DNA of 62,877 nt from an uncultured Pelagibacteraceae bacterium (GTDB lineage Bacteria > Pseudomonadota > Alphaproteobacteria > Pelagibacterales > Pelagibacteraceae), in NCBI GenBank assembly GCA_902536085.1, contig CACAWF010000005.1:1-62877 (forward strand), given 5' to 3'. The translations under genes were made by a program, and so were the position numbers. How positions within the stretch are numbered: the stretch's first letter is position 1; every line of letters starts with the position of its first letter. This document shows positions 8,484 through 17,809 of the stretch, one piece after another. The notes below the pieces were generated by a model. It made no database searches and was not told the origin of the DNA. It saw nothing but the letters and a program-made list of their open reading frames with translations.

Positions 8484-9251
8484 TTAAAATTTCTTTCCAC
8501 CTTCAAGATAAGCACACTTTTCGCAAGTTTTTTCAATTTTAGGTGGTTCATCTAAGTTTAGAACATCTTTCATTTCAATTATTTTTTTCTCTATCCAATT
8601 AGTATTTACTCGGTATGGGATTAGTGTCGTCTTAAAATCTATCTTATTATCAAATTTATTATTAGTTTTCTCCCCATTACAAACATAAAAAAAAGTTCGG
8701 TCTGAAACTTTAAAATTCATTTTTCTTAAGATATGAACATAAATATCCATCTGTAATTTATAACTAAGATGCCATTCAGCATCGAGATAAGAAGAAACTG
8801 TTACTGGATAAGTTGACGATTGGGCTTTATAATCTACAACAACTAATTTTTTTTCATTTAAATCAAACCAAATATCATCAATACCTCCGTGAATTATAAG
8901 ATTAGTTTTTTCATCTAAATATGAAATTCCACCCTTCAAAGAATTTCTCCAATTATCTAAGTCTTTGTTTTGATAAGGTACAAAGTTTAAATTATGCTTA
9001 ACCATAATTGGATGGGGTTTCTGTTCTTTTCTATACTGATCAAATTCTTTCTTTAATAACTCATCTACAGCAACGTTCAGAGCCCATCCAGGCATTGAGG
9101 GTTCTTTTAGTCCTTTTACACGATCTAAATAAAAGCACCTTTTACAGCTCATAAAGTTGAAAAATTTAGACCTACTAATTTTAAAAGGAGTATTAGATTT
9201 TTTATCGTAAATAGAAGTTTTTCTTGTTCTGAAAGATACCGCGTCTTTCAT
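8484..9251 (-). CDS. PD-(D/E)XK (RecB/Cas4-like) nuclease with four cysteines
   Basis: 255 residues. The nuclease core is visible as GGIDDIWFD (Asp125/Asp126), then VVVDYKAQS (Asp140, Lys142), then LQMDIYVHIL with Gln167, the order seen in RecB/Cas4 nucleases. Two cysteines near the N-terminus (Cys36, Cys39 in SCKRC) and two near the C-terminus (Cys243, Cys246 in CEKC) could bind a metal or Fe-S cluster. Cas4/AddB instead have one plus three. No cas genes are nearby, so a repair role is more likely than CRISPR. The start overlaps the gltX stop by one base, and gltX follows SOS-controlled lexA, so DNA damage may induce it. Confidence 0.8.
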   Translation of the reverse strand: MKDAVSFRTRKTSIYDKKSNTPFKISRSKFFNFMSCKRCFYLDRVKGLKEPSMPGWALNVAVDELLKKEFDQYRKEQKPHPIMVKHNLNFVPYQNKDLDNWRNSLKGGISYLDEKTNLIIHGGIDDIWFDLNEKKLVVVDYKAQSSTYPVTVSSYLDAEWHLSYKLQMDIYVHILRKMNFKVSDRTFFYVCNGEKTNNKFDNKIDFKTTLIPYRVNTNWIEKKIIEMKDVLNLDEPPKIEKTCEKCAYLEGGKKF

Positions 9252-10639
9252 TAAATTTGTTTTAGTCTTTTTAGTACTTCAGCCTTATCTAATGAGAGAA
9301 TAACATCATAAAGACCAGGCCCAAATCTTGAGCCAACTAGCGCTATCCTTAAAGGTTGTCCTACACCTTTAAAATTAGTTTTATGTTTGTCAATTAGAGA
9401 CTTTATTAAAGGTTCTAAAGTTTCTCTAGATAATGAGGAAAGTTTTTCATACTCATTAATAAATTCATTTATTATTTTTTTTGATAAATCATCAATCAAT
9501 TTTTTATCATCTGCGCTTATCTCGATTTTATCATTAATAATATACTGAGCATTATTCCAAATATCCTCTAGAGTTTTTGCCTTATTTTTTAAAAAAACTA
9601 TAGATTTTAAAAGAGTACTCTCTTTTGATTTATTTAAAGGTTTTTTGTATTTTGAAACATATTCTTTAAAAAAATTAAAAAGATCTTTCTGGTCGATACT
9701 CTTTATATATGTCTCATTTATTGAATAAATCCTATTCATATCTAATTTTGAAGGAGATTTACCAACACCATTTAGATCAAATAAATCAATACTTTCCTGC
9801 TTCGTAAAAATTTCTTTATCTTTGTAAGACCATCCCAATCTTAATAAATAATTCCTTAAAGCGTCTGATATAATCCCTATTTTAATATAATCTTCAAGAG
9901 TTGAAGCATTATCTCTTTTTGATAATTTCTTTCCTTGCTCACTATGAATTAAAGGAATGTGTGCAAAGTTTGGAACTTCCCAACCCATTGCTTCGTAAAT
10001 TTGTCTCTGTTTAAAAGAGTTAATCATATGATCATCTCCTCTTATAACATGAGTTATATTCATTTCATGATCATCAACCGTGGCTGATAGCTGGTATGTT
10101 GGAGTATTATCTTTTCTTAGAATTACAAAATCTTCAATAGTAGAATTTGAAATATTTCTATCACCTTGAACTAAATCTTTTATAATAGTGTTCCCTGATA
10201 TTTTACTTTTAAATCTAATTACCGGTTTTACTCCCTCTGGAATTTTTAAATCTTTGGCATCTCTCCATTTTCTATTATAAACATATGGTATACCTTGTTT
10301 TTTGCATTTTTCTTTTTGCTCATTAATTTCTTCCTCAGAGCAATAACATTTATAGGCAAAACCTTTTTTTAATAATTCCTCTACAACTGCAACGTGTTTA
10401 GATATATTTTTAGATTGAATATATTCATCTCCATCATGTTCAATACCAAGCCAAGCTAAAGATGTAATAATTTGTTTTTTATATTCATCTTTTGATCTTT
10501 CTTTATCAGTATCCTCTATCCTAAGATAATATTTACCCTTATTTTTTTTAGCTAAAAGCCAATTAAATAAGGCTGTTCGAACTCCACCAATATGAAGAGG
10601 CCCAGTAGGAGAGGGCGCAAACCTACAATTAAAAGACAT
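9251..10639 (-). CDS. gltX: Glutamyl-tRNA synthetase
   Basis: Class I aminoacyl-tRNA synthetase that charges tRNA-Glu (some paralogues charge tRNA-Gln in organisms using the amidotransferase route). 462 residues. The HIGH-type motif is in FAPSPTGPLHIGG near the N-terminus and the KMSKS-type loop is KKLSKRD. YLRIEDTDKERS and the anticodon-binding C-terminal half are also present. The start is 19 bases downstream of the lexA stop and the stop overlaps the nuclease start, so lexA, gltX and the nuclease look like one transcript. Which tRNA it prefers cannot be decided here. Confidence 0.95.
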   Translation of the reverse strand: MSFNCRFAPSPTGPLHIGGVRTALFNWLLAKKNKGKYYLRIEDTDKERSKDEYKKQIITSLAWLGIEHDGDEYIQSKNISKHVAVVEELLKKGFAYKCYCSEEEINEQKEKCKKQGIPYVYNRKWRDAKDLKIPEGVKPVIRFKSKISGNTIIKDLVQGDRNISNSTIEDFVILRKDNTPTYQLSATVDDHEMNITHVIRGDDHMINSFKQRQIYEAMGWEVPNFAHIPLIHSEQGKKLSKRDNASTLEDYIKIGIISDALRNYLLRLGWSYKDKEIFTKQESIDLFDLNGVGKSPSKLDMNRIYSINETYIKSIDQKDLFNFFKEYVSKYKKPLNKSKESTLLKSIVFLKNKAKTLEDIWNNAQYIINDKIEISADDKKLIDDLSKKIINEFINEYEKLSSLSRETLEPLIKSLIDKHKTNFKGVGQPLRIALVGSRFGPGLYDVILSLDKAEVLKRLKQI

Positions 10640-10658
10640 TAATATTAATTAGACTATT

Positions 10659-11333
10659 TTAATGAAAGTTTCTATATAAAGAAACAAGTTTACCTTGAAT
10701 TTTTATTCTTTTTGCAGCGTAAATTTTAGTTCCATAGTTTCGATTTGCTGCTTCAAGAGCGATAGTGTTTCCTTTTTTTCTTACTCTTTTTAAAGTAGCT
10801 TCCTGATCATCTATTAAGACTACTGCAATTTGACCATTATCTACATTAGAAACTTTTTTTATAATAACAGTATCACCGTCAGAAATTCCTGCTTCAATCA
10901 TTGAGTCACCTTTTACTTTAAGACCATAGTGCTCACCATTATTTTGAAGATCTTCTGGTAAAGCAACTCTATCAACTTCTTGTTGAATAGCTTCAATTGG
11001 TGTGCCAGCTGCAATACTTCCTAATACCGAAACATCAGTAGATTTACTATCGTTTTTATCTAATCCTCCTTTGATAACGCTTGGAGTGAAAGTATTAAAT
11101 ATATCATTAGCGCTAGCGTTCTCTGGCAATTTTACTACCTCTAATGCTCTAGCTTTATGTGCTAGTCGCTTAACAAAACCTCTTTCTTCTAATGCAGAAA
11201 TTAATCTATGTATTCCCGATTTCGACTTTAAGTTGAGTGAATTTTTCATTTCTTCGTAAGACGGAGATATACCTGAAGATCTAATCTTCTTATTGATAAA
11301 TATTAATAAGTTTTTTTGTTTTTTTGTAAGCAT
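10659..11333 (-). CDS. lexA: LexA SOS repressor
   Basis: DNA-binding repressor with autoproteolytic C-terminal domain. The start at 11333 gives MLTKKQKNLL, the normal alphaproteobacterial N-terminus; a longer frame to 11351 adds only six residues and overlaps the operator region. The winged helix-turn-helix covers roughly residues 1-65 (SPSYEEMKNSLNLKSKSG). The Ala-Gly cleavage site is in GSIAAGTPIEA. The catalytic Ser is in KGDSMIEAGI and the Lys in VVLIDDQEATLKRV. A matching GTTC-N7-GTTC box lies just upstream, so autoregulation is expected. About 224 residues. Confidence 0.95.
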   Translation of the reverse strand: MLTKKQKNLLIFINKKIRSSGISPSYEEMKNSLNLKSKSGIHRLISALEERGFVKRLAHKARALEVVKLPENASANDIFNTFTPSVIKGGLDKNDSKSTDVSVLGSIAAGTPIEAIQQEVDRVALPEDLQNNGEHYGLKVKGDSMIEAGISDGDTVIIKKVSNVDNGQIAVVLIDDQEATLKRVRKKGNTIALEAANRNYGTKIYAAKRIKIQGKLVSLYRNFH

Positions 11334-11355
11334 AGAACAAACCTTGTACATCTAT

Positions 11356-11370
11356 GTTCTATAAAAGTTC
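11356..11370 (-). promoter_or_regulatory. LexA (SOS) box, GTTC-N7-GTTC
   Basis: The top strand reads GTTCTATAAAAGTTC, an exact match to the alphaproteobacterial LexA-binding consensus GTTC-N7-GTTC. It lies 23 bases upstream of the lexA start, where it would cover the promoter. A second, weaker copy (GAAC-N7-GTAC, starting at 11335) lies between it and the start codon and could give cooperative binding. Confidence 0.9.
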
Positions 11371-11403
11371 TTTTTAAATTACAACTTCAAATAAATGGCT
11401 AAT

Positions 11404-12195
11404 TTATTGAGTAATTTGAATTAATTTTTTCATTAATTCACCAGGATTGTTGGATTTTAAAAGTGATTCTCCAATAAGAAAATTTTTTATTCCGGTTTTT
11501 TCGTAAATATATTTAGCGTCATTTGCAGTTTTAATTCCGCTTTCAGAAATAATAGGGCCTTTGTGTGTTTTAATTACTTCAAAAATTGAAATAGTATTAT
11601 TTAAAGACACCTCAAGTGTTTTCAAATTCCTATTATTTATTCCAATTAATGCTTGATCAAATTTTAAGGCCATTTCAGCTTCTTTTTTATCATGTACTTC
11701 TACTATGATTGATAGATTATGCTTTAATGCCTCAGAGTAAATCTCATCTGCTTGGGTTCCATTAAGTGCTGCAATTATTATCAAAATACAATCACAACCA
11801 TAGCTTTTAGATAAAGCGATTTGATAAGGGTCTATAAAAAAATCTTTAGCTAGAATTGGTATTTTAAATTGTTTTTTTATGTCTCGAATATAATCTAATT
11901 TTCCAAAAAAATGCTTTTCCTCTGTTAAAACCGATAGGCAAGTAGCACCATTATTTACATACATATTTGCAATATCACAATGATTAAAATTATTTACAAG
12001 AACGCCAGCAGATGGGCTGGCTTTTTTAATTTCGGTTATTAGAGAAACACTCCGATTTTTTTGGATTGCTTCTTTAAAATTAAAAAAACTTTGCTCTTTG
12101 ATGTTTCTTTCTAAAATATCTAAAGATTTTTCTTTTTTAATCAGATCCAAAGAGTATTTTTTTTCCTCGATAATTTTTTTTAAAATATTTGTCAT
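11404..12195 (-). CDS. trpC: Indole-3-glycerol phosphate synthase
   Basis: TIM-barrel enzyme of tryptophan synthesis converting CdRP to indole-3-glycerol phosphate. 263 residues, a stand-alone TrpC (not fused to TrpF). Family motifs: LITEIKKASPSAG (catalytic Lys), ILAKDFFIDPYQI (catalytic Lys), IGINNRNLKTLEV (Glu/Asn), ISESGI and FLIGESLL (phosphate binding). The start overlaps the trpD stop by one base. It is the last gene of the ppiD-trpEGDC block; the 70-base gap after it holds the lexA operator. Confidence 0.96.
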   Translation of the reverse strand: MTNILKKIIEEKKYSLDLIKKEKSLDILERNIKEQSFFNFKEAIQKNRSVSLITEIKKASPSAGVLVNNFNHCDIANMYVNNGATCLSVLTEEKHFFGKLDYIRDIKKQFKIPILAKDFFIDPYQIALSKSYGCDCILIIIAALNGTQADEIYSEALKHNLSIIVEVHDKKEAEMALKFDQALIGINNRNLKTLEVSLNNTISIFEVIKTHKGPIISESGIKTANDAKYIYEKTGIKNFLIGESLLKSNNPGELMKKLIQITQ

Positions 12196-13190
12196 TAATT
12201 TGATTGAATTTTCACCAAATGGTGAAATACCTGGCCTGAATTTAAGTGTTTCGTAGCCTTTTCGTATGATATCTTAAAATCACTTTCCTTACCAGAAACT
12301 ATTAAACCTGCAGCTACATTAAGAGCAACAGATTGAGAGAATTCATTATTTTTACCTTTAAATATTTCAATAATTTTTTCAGAATTATATTCTGCGTTTT
12401 TTCCTTTTAAATTTTCCTTATTAGCGGATTCAATTCCTAAAGTTTTTGGATCAATTATAAATTCTTTAATCATTGAATCTTTAAGCTCTACCACATTTGT
12501 TTTTGCAAATGGAGATATCTCATCCATGCCATCTTCACTATGAACGATAAATGCGTGATCAACTCCGTTATCTTTAAGAGCCTCAGCGAAGGGTTTCATC
12601 CATTTTTTGTCAAATACTCCTATTACCTGTCTTTTTACTTGTGCGGGACTACTTAAAGGGCCAATTAAGTTAAAGATTGTTTTCTTTCCCATTTTTTTTC
12701 TAGCAGTTCCCACGTGTTTCATTGCTGAATGATAATTAGGTGCAAACATAAAAGCGAAATTAAAGTTTTTTATACTTTCTTCAGCTTCATTTGGTTTTAA
12801 ATTAATATTTATCTTTAAAGCTTCTAATACGTCTGCGGATCCACAATTTGAAGAAACAGCTTTATTGCCATGCTTGGCAACTTTTACACCCATACTTGCT
12901 AAAACTATAGCTGCTGCAGTAGAAATATTTAAAGAGTTTTGCCTATCTCCTCCTGTTCCACATGTATCTATAGTATTTTGATCAGCTTTGACTTTAGTAG
13001 CTTTTTCTCTCAAAACAAAAATTCCTCCGGCTAACTCTTCTTTAGTCTCACCTTTTTTTAGAAGAGACTCCAAAATTTCTATAATCGAAATTTCATCATA
13101 CTTTCCCTCCATAAGTTCGTTAAATAGAGTTTTGCTTTCTTCAAAAGAAAGGTTTTGGCCTTTTTTTAATCTTTCAACAAAATTAGACAT
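12195..13190 (-). CDS. trpD: Anthranilate phosphoribosyltransferase
   Basis: Transfers phosphoribosyl from PRPP to anthranilate. 331 residues. Conserved segments: DTCGTGGDRQNSLNIST (PRPP/Mg site), KHGNKAVSSNCGSADVLE, ARKKMGKKTIFNLIGPLSSP and the Asp-Glu pair in EDGMDEISPF. The start abuts the trpG stop and the stop overlaps the trpC start, as expected for a tightly coupled operon. Nothing unusual in length or motifs. Confidence 0.96.
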   Translation of the reverse strand: MSNFVERLKKGQNLSFEESKTLFNELMEGKYDEISIIEILESLLKKGETKEELAGGIFVLREKATKVKADQNTIDTCGTGGDRQNSLNISTAAAIVLASMGVKVAKHGNKAVSSNCGSADVLEALKININLKPNEAEESIKNFNFAFMFAPNYHSAMKHVGTARKKMGKKTIFNLIGPLSSPAQVKRQVIGVFDKKWMKPFAEALKDNGVDHAFIVHSEDGMDEISPFAKTNVVELKDSMIKEFIIDPKTLGIESANKENLKGKNAEYNSEKIIEIFKGKNNEFSQSVALNVAAGLIVSGKESDFKISYEKATKHLNSGQVFHHLVKIQSN

Positions 13191-13757
13191 TTAATTACTT
13201 ATAAAGTTTTTTATTAATTTCATTCCCACTTTAGTACTTATACTCTCAGGATGAAATTGAAACCCATGAATATCATATTCTTTATGCATTATTCCCATTA
13301 TTGTCTTATTTTTAGTTTCAGCCGTAATTAATAGTTTTTTTGGGAATTTTTTACGATCGACTACTAAACTATGATATCTGGTCGCTTCAAAGTTATTTTT
13401 AATATTTTTAAATAAACCCTTTTTAACATGTCTAATTTTACTTATTTTTCCATGCATTAAATTATTAGCATGGATAATCTTTCCACCAAAAACTTGACCT
13501 ATTATTTGATGACCTAAACAAACTCCAAGAATTGGAATTTTTTTATAAACTTCTTTAACGATTTTAAGACAATTTCCCGCTTGATTAGGATTTCCAGGTC
13601 CTGGGGATATTACAATTTTATCATATTTTTTTCTTAAAACTGTTTTTCCGTCAATCTTATCATTTCTAATTACATCAACATTTTTCTTAATTTTTGAAAT
13701 ATAATGAAATAGGTTATAAGTAAAACTATCATAATTATCTATTAATAAAATTTTCAT
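13191..13757 (-). CDS. trpG: Anthranilate synthase component II (glutamine amidotransferase)
   Basis: Class I glutamine amidotransferase supplying ammonia to TrpE. 188 residues. The catalytic Cys lies in ILGVCLGHQIIG, with the His and Glu in HGFQFHPESIST. The N-terminal LLIDNYDSFTYNL is diagnostic of TrpG/PabA. As in other bacteria it may also serve para-aminobenzoate synthesis, because no separate pabA is seen here. Stand-alone, directly following trpE on the minus strand. Confidence 0.95.
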   Translation of the reverse strand: MKILLIDNYDSFTYNLFHYISKIKKNVDVIRNDKIDGKTVLRKKYDKIVISPGPGNPNQAGNCLKIVKEVYKKIPILGVCLGHQIIGQVFGGKIIHANNLMHGKISKIRHVKKGLFKNIKNNFEATRYHSLVVDRKKFPKKLLITAETKNKTIMGIMHKEYDIHGFQFHPESISTKVGMKLIKNFISN

Positions 13758-15215
13758 TTAATCAACTGCTTTCATTAGAGCTTTAGCTTTATTTACTGTT
13801 TCTATGTATTCTTTTTCAGGTCTGCTGTCGGCTACAATGCCTGCTCCAGCTTGAACATAAAACTTATCTTTTTTTATTAAAGCTGTTCTTAGGGCAATAC
13901 AGGTGTCAAATTCATTATTAGGTGTGAAGTAACCAATACCACCTGCATACAATTTTCTTTTATTTTTTTCAAGTTCATCGATTATTTCCATTGCTCTTAT
14001 TTTAGGAGCACCACTTACAGTTCCAGCAGGAAATCCTGATAAAAGTGTCTCAAAAATTGAGCTTTGATTATGAAATTTTCCAATAACATTTGAAACAATA
14101 TGCATTACGTGAGAATATTTTTCTACCTTAAATTTTTCTGTTACTTTAACAGTATTGATTTTTGCAACTTTTCCTACATCGTTTCTACCAAGATCTAGAA
14201 GCATGAGATGCTCAGCTAATTCTTTTTTATCTTTGAGCAAATCTAATGTATATTTTTTATCTTCTTTAGCATTTCTACCTCTCGGCCTCGTTCCTGCTAT
14301 TGGTCTAATAGTAATTTGTCCTTTTCTTAGCCTTACAAGGATTTCTGGACTACTTCCTAACATATTAAAATCTTTATAATTGAAATAAAACATAAAAGGT
14401 GAAGGATTCGATTTTCTTAGGTGATTATAAATTTCAATTGGCGTTTTTTTTATTTTTCTTTCGAATCTTTGACTAAGTACTACTTGAAAGATATCTCCTT
14501 TTTTAATGTAAGATTTAGCTTTTTTAATGATTGATTTAAATTTATTTTTTGAAGTATTAGATTTGATCAAATTTTTATTAGATTTAAACGTAAATTGCTC
14601 AGGAAGTTTTATATTTTCAAAGCTTTCATAAAGCTCAAATTTTTTTTGTATTGCTTCATATGTTTCCTGGTAATTTTTAATTTTCGTATCTGCATAAACA
14701 TTTTCTATGTAATGAATCTTTTTTTTTAAATTGTCATAAATCACCAAATTTTTAGGCCTAGAAAGTCTTACGTCAGGAATTTTTAGATCATCTTTACATT
14801 TATTTGGAATTTTCTCGATATAACGAATTATATCATAAGAAAAATACCCAACTAACATTGACGCCATGGAAGGTAGTTGGCCAGGCATTTCTATCTTAAA
14901 TTCTTTAATAAGCTTGTTAAGATATTTGAGTGGATTGGTTTTAATTATAGTTTTTTTTCCGTTATTATTTAATTTAACCGTTTTGTTATAGATATCCCAA
15001 ATTTTATCAGGATTTAAACCTATAATAGTATATCTTCCTCTGATCGATCCTTTTTCAACAGACTCGAAAATGAAACTATTTTTTTCAGCTAAAAGAAATT
15101 TATAAAGGTTTTCAACTCTATAATAATCCTTACAATCTAAAGATCTAAATAAAACTTGATTTTTTTTTCTTAAATGATTTTTTTTAAAATTGGTGAAAGT
15201 TATATTAACTTGCAT
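13758..15215 (-). CDS. trpE: Anthranilate synthase component I
   Basis: Chorismate-using subunit that makes anthranilate with TrpG ammonia. 485 residues. Typical C-terminal chorismate-binding motifs: FQVVLSQRFERK, PSPFMFYFNY, GSSPEILVRL, RPIAGTRPRG, DLGRNDVGKV, SGFPAGTVSGAPKIRAME and GGIGYF. It overlaps the ppiD-like stop by one base. The gene order ppiD-trpE-trpG-trpD-trpC is familiar from Alphaproteobacteria. No leader peptide with tandem Trp codons fits, since ppiD is immediately upstream. Confidence 0.96.
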   Translation of the reverse strand: MQVNITFTNFKKNHLRKKNQVLFRSLDCKDYYRVENLYKFLLAEKNSFIFESVEKGSIRGRYTIIGLNPDKIWDIYNKTVKLNNNGKKTIIKTNPLKYLNKLIKEFKIEMPGQLPSMASMLVGYFSYDIIRYIEKIPNKCKDDLKIPDVRLSRPKNLVIYDNLKKKIHYIENVYADTKIKNYQETYEAIQKKFELYESFENIKLPEQFTFKSNKNLIKSNTSKNKFKSIIKKAKSYIKKGDIFQVVLSQRFERKIKKTPIEIYNHLRKSNPSPFMFYFNYKDFNMLGSSPEILVRLRKGQITIRPIAGTRPRGRNAKEDKKYTLDLLKDKKELAEHLMLLDLGRNDVGKVAKINTVKVTEKFKVEKYSHVMHIVSNVIGKFHNQSSIFETLLSGFPAGTVSGAPKIRAMEIIDELEKNKRKLYAGGIGYFTPNNEFDTCIALRTALIKKDKFYVQAGAGIVADSRPEKEYIETVNKAKALMKAVD

Positions 15216-16669
15216 TAAAATGAATTTTTGACTCGCTCAATTGTTCTTTGATTTAATTCTACTTTATATTTTTCATTAAGATTATTATCATGAGATTGAT
15301 AAATTTTATTTATTAAATTTAATCGAGCTTTTGCTTCATATTTCTCGTAATCATTACTATCTTTTTTAAGATCTTTGTACTTAGTGTTAACTGCTAACAC
15401 TAAAAAGCTTTTTGTAAGAGTATTATTGGTTATTAAATCAATCTCATTATCTTTGGTGAGAAATATTCTTTTAATAATTCCTTCTGAAAAAACCTCATTT
15501 TGCTTTATATTATTAATTACATAATTATTTATTTCTAATCCGTTATCTGACGCAAATTTAGTAAACTTTTCTTCACTGAATGCACCCATACTTATGTCTT
15601 TAATAATCGAGGTATTATTTTCTATTTTTATCTTAAAATTTAATTGAGCATTTAAAGCTTCTTGCACTTCTGGATCGTCAATTGGTCTATTTTTTTTTTC
15701 AATCTTAGTTACTTCAATTAAGTAATATTTATTATTTAAATTAACTATTTCTGGCGAATTCTCTGAACTTAAATTATAGATTTTTTTAAATAAATTGTCT
15801 GAGAGGCTCTTGATTTTATTCTTATTTTTATCTTCTTTATTTATATTTATTTTATCTATTGAAATAATTTCCAAATTAGAATTTTGTGCAGTTTCATCAA
15901 AAGATTGTCCATCGAGAACATTATTCTCTATAGAGTCTAATTGCTTAAAAAAAGTCTCATCATATTCTTTGCTTCCACTAATTTTTTCAGGAGCAATCTC
16001 AGCATAACGAATACTTTTAAACTCTGTAAAAAAAATACTTTTATTTCTCTCATAAAGATTTTTTATGTCTTCTTCTTTTGGTTTATTTTTTGAATGATAT
16101 TTTTCTAAATCAATATACTTTATTTTTTTTGATTGATTAATTTTTCTATACTCTTTCTCGACCAAGATTTCAGGAATCACTAATCCACCCGATAAGGAGC
16201 TCAAAAATTGTCTTCTTTTTTCTTGTTCGACAACATTTGCTTCAAATAAAGGAGCTGTAATCCCACTCTTTAGAAGAAATTTTTCATATTCAGTTCTTGA
16301 AAATTTACCTTCTTTAAAAAATGATTTATCGCTTTTTATTATTTTCCTTAATGAATTATCATTAATAGAAATACCAAGCTTTTTTATTTCCAGTGCCATT
16401 ACCCTTTTACCAATATATTCAGAAAGAATTTTTTCAATTAAATCTGTTTTTGGTAGTTCCTTTACTTGTTTCTCATTTAAATTAAGTCTCCTTAAATAAT
16501 CAACGAATTCCTGAGTACTCACTTTTTCAGAGTCTATAGTTGCAATAACATTTTGATTTCCTCCTCTAAACACGTCTCCCATACCCCAAAAAACAAATGG
16601 AAGAATTATTATTCCAACAAAGAGTTTTAAAATAAAAGATTTAGAATATTTTCCTATTGAAGTTAACAT
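15215..16669 (-). CDS. ppiD: PpiD-like membrane-anchored peptidyl-prolyl isomerase/chaperone
   Basis: 484 residues. A single N-terminal transmembrane helix (KLFVGIIILPFVFWGMGDVF) is followed by a SurA-N-like chaperone region (VIATIDSEKVSTQEFVDYLR onward) and a diverged parvulin-like middle part. It is shorter than the roughly 600-residue PpiD of most proteobacteria, and the parvulin core motifs are weak, so chaperone activity is more likely than isomerase activity. It would sit on the periplasmic face near the translocon. First gene of the trp block, divergent from tpiA with 65 bases between starts. The ppiD-trpE neighbourhood supports the assignment. Confidence 0.82.
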   Translation of the reverse strand: MLTSIGKYSKSFILKLFVGIIILPFVFWGMGDVFRGGNQNVIATIDSEKVSTQEFVDYLRRLNLNEKQVKELPKTDLIEKILSEYIGKRVMALEIKKLGISINDNSLRKIIKSDKSFFKEGKFSRTEYEKFLLKSGITAPLFEANVVEQEKRRQFLSSLSGGLVIPEILVEKEYRKINQSKKIKYIDLEKYHSKNKPKEEDIKNLYERNKSIFFTEFKSIRYAEIAPEKISGSKEYDETFFKQLDSIENNVLDGQSFDETAQNSNLEIISIDKININKEDKNKNKIKSLSDNLFKKIYNLSSENSPEIVNLNNKYYLIEVTKIEKKNRPIDDPEVQEALNAQLNFKIKIENNTSIIKDISMGAFSEEKFTKFASDNGLEINNYVINNIKQNEVFSEGIIKRIFLTKDNEIDLITNNTLTKSFLVLAVNTKYKDLKKDSNDYEKYEAKARLNLINKIYQSHDNNLNEKYKVELNQRTIERVKNSF

Positions 16670-16734
16670 TATTATACCTTATTAAGTTTTTTAAATTATA
16701 CACCTATAAATTAAATTTAATAGTAAGGCAAATA

Positions 16735-17478
16735 ATGAGATATTTTATCGGAAACTGGAAAATGTTTGGCGTTCCAAAATCCATAAATATACTGAATAAA
16801 ATAAATTCTTTTCATTCAAAAGATAAAAATCGTAAAAAATATAGAGTAATTATTACTCCTCCATACACACTTATAGAGACGTTTTCGAATAATTTTAAGA
16901 AAAAAAAAATTTTAATTGGATCTCAAAATTGTTATCAAAAAGAACAGTTTTCATCAGATACCGCAGCCATAAGTCCTTTTATGATCAAAAGCGTAGGAGC
17001 AAAATACACTTTAATAGGGCACTCTGATAATCGAAGCGAAGGTGATACTAATTCAATGTTAAAAAATAAAGTACAGTTTGCATTAAAGAATAATTTAAAA
17101 ATTGTTTTTTGTATTGGGGAAAATAAATCGGAAAAAAAGAATAATAGGACTTTAATTGTTTTAAAAAATCAAATTAGAAAAGTTCTAGAAAAAAAATTTA
17201 ATAGAAATGATATTATTATTGCCTATGAACCAATTTGGTCAATTGGAACTGGTAAAATACCAACTTTAACTGAACTTACAAAAACAATCATATATATCAA
17301 AAAAGTTTTAAAAAATATATTTAAGAAAAAAAGCCCTCCAGTTCTTTATGGTGGGTCAGTTGACGAAACAAATATCAAAATTTTTAAAGAAATTAAAGAG
17401 ATCGATGGATTTTTGATTGGTGGAGCTTCAAAATCTTCTAAAAAATTTATTGATATAATAAAGAATTACTATAGATAG
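16735..17478 (+). CDS. tpiA: Triosephosphate isomerase
   Basis: Interconverts dihydroxyacetone phosphate and glyceraldehyde 3-phosphate. 247 residues from the ATG at 16735 (MRYFIGNWKMFG), chosen because homologues start here and an AAGG lies seven bases upstream; the longer frame has no family similarity. Asn7/Lys9 in GNWKM, the catalytic His96 in IGHSDNRS and the base Glu in AYEPIWSIGTGK are present. The usual GHSERR reads GHSDNR, so the conserved Glu next to the catalytic His is Asp. It would link glycerol entry (31590-40159) to lower glycolysis. Confidence 0.95.
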   Translation: MRYFIGNWKMFGVPKSINILNKINSFHSKDKNRKKYRVIITPPYTLIETFSNNFKKKKILIGSQNCYQKEQFSSDTAAISPFMIKSVGAKYTLIGHSDNRSEGDTNSMLKNKVQFALKNNLKIVFCIGENKSEKKNNRTLIVLKNQIRKVLEKKFNRNDIIIAYEPIWSIGTGKIPTLTELTKTIIYIKKVLKNIFKKKSPPVLYGGSVDETNIKIFKEIKEIDGFLIGGASKSSKKFIDIIKNYYR

Positions 17479-17483
17479 TCCTC

Positions 17484-17783
17484 ATGGAAAGTTTACTAAT
17501 TTTAATTAATATTATCTTAGCAATAATACTGATCGTTGTAATTTTATTGCAAAGATCAGAAGGTGGGGCTTTAGGATTGGGTGTTTCACAGGATAATTTC
17601 ACGTCAACAAGGTCAGTAGGAACCTTTTTAACAAAGTTTACCTCTATTATTGCTACTTTGTTTATAATTTGTAGTATTGCATTAGTAGCAATTTCAAGAG
17701 ACGAGTTGCGTGAAACCCAATCAGTTTTAGAGAAAGAGGAAGAAGAAAACACAAATCTTCCACAAATACCTCAATCAAAGTAA
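17484..17783 (+). CDS. secG: Preprotein translocase subunit SecG
   Basis: 99-residue two-helix membrane protein of the SecYEG channel. Helix 1 is near residues 3-22. The diagnostic cytoplasmic loop LLQRSEGGALGLGVSQ follows, then helix 2 near 50-69 and a charged tail rich in Glu. The position tpiA-secG-pyrG is the conserved alphaproteobacterial order. The start is five bases after the tpiA stop. Confidence 0.93.
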   Translation: MESLLILINIILAIILIVVILLQRSEGGALGLGVSQDNFTSTRSVGTFLTKFTSIIATLFIICSIALVAISRDELRETQSVLEKEEEENTNLPQIPQSK

Positions 17784-17809
17784 TAAACACTTTGTAATTA
17801 TTTAATTAT

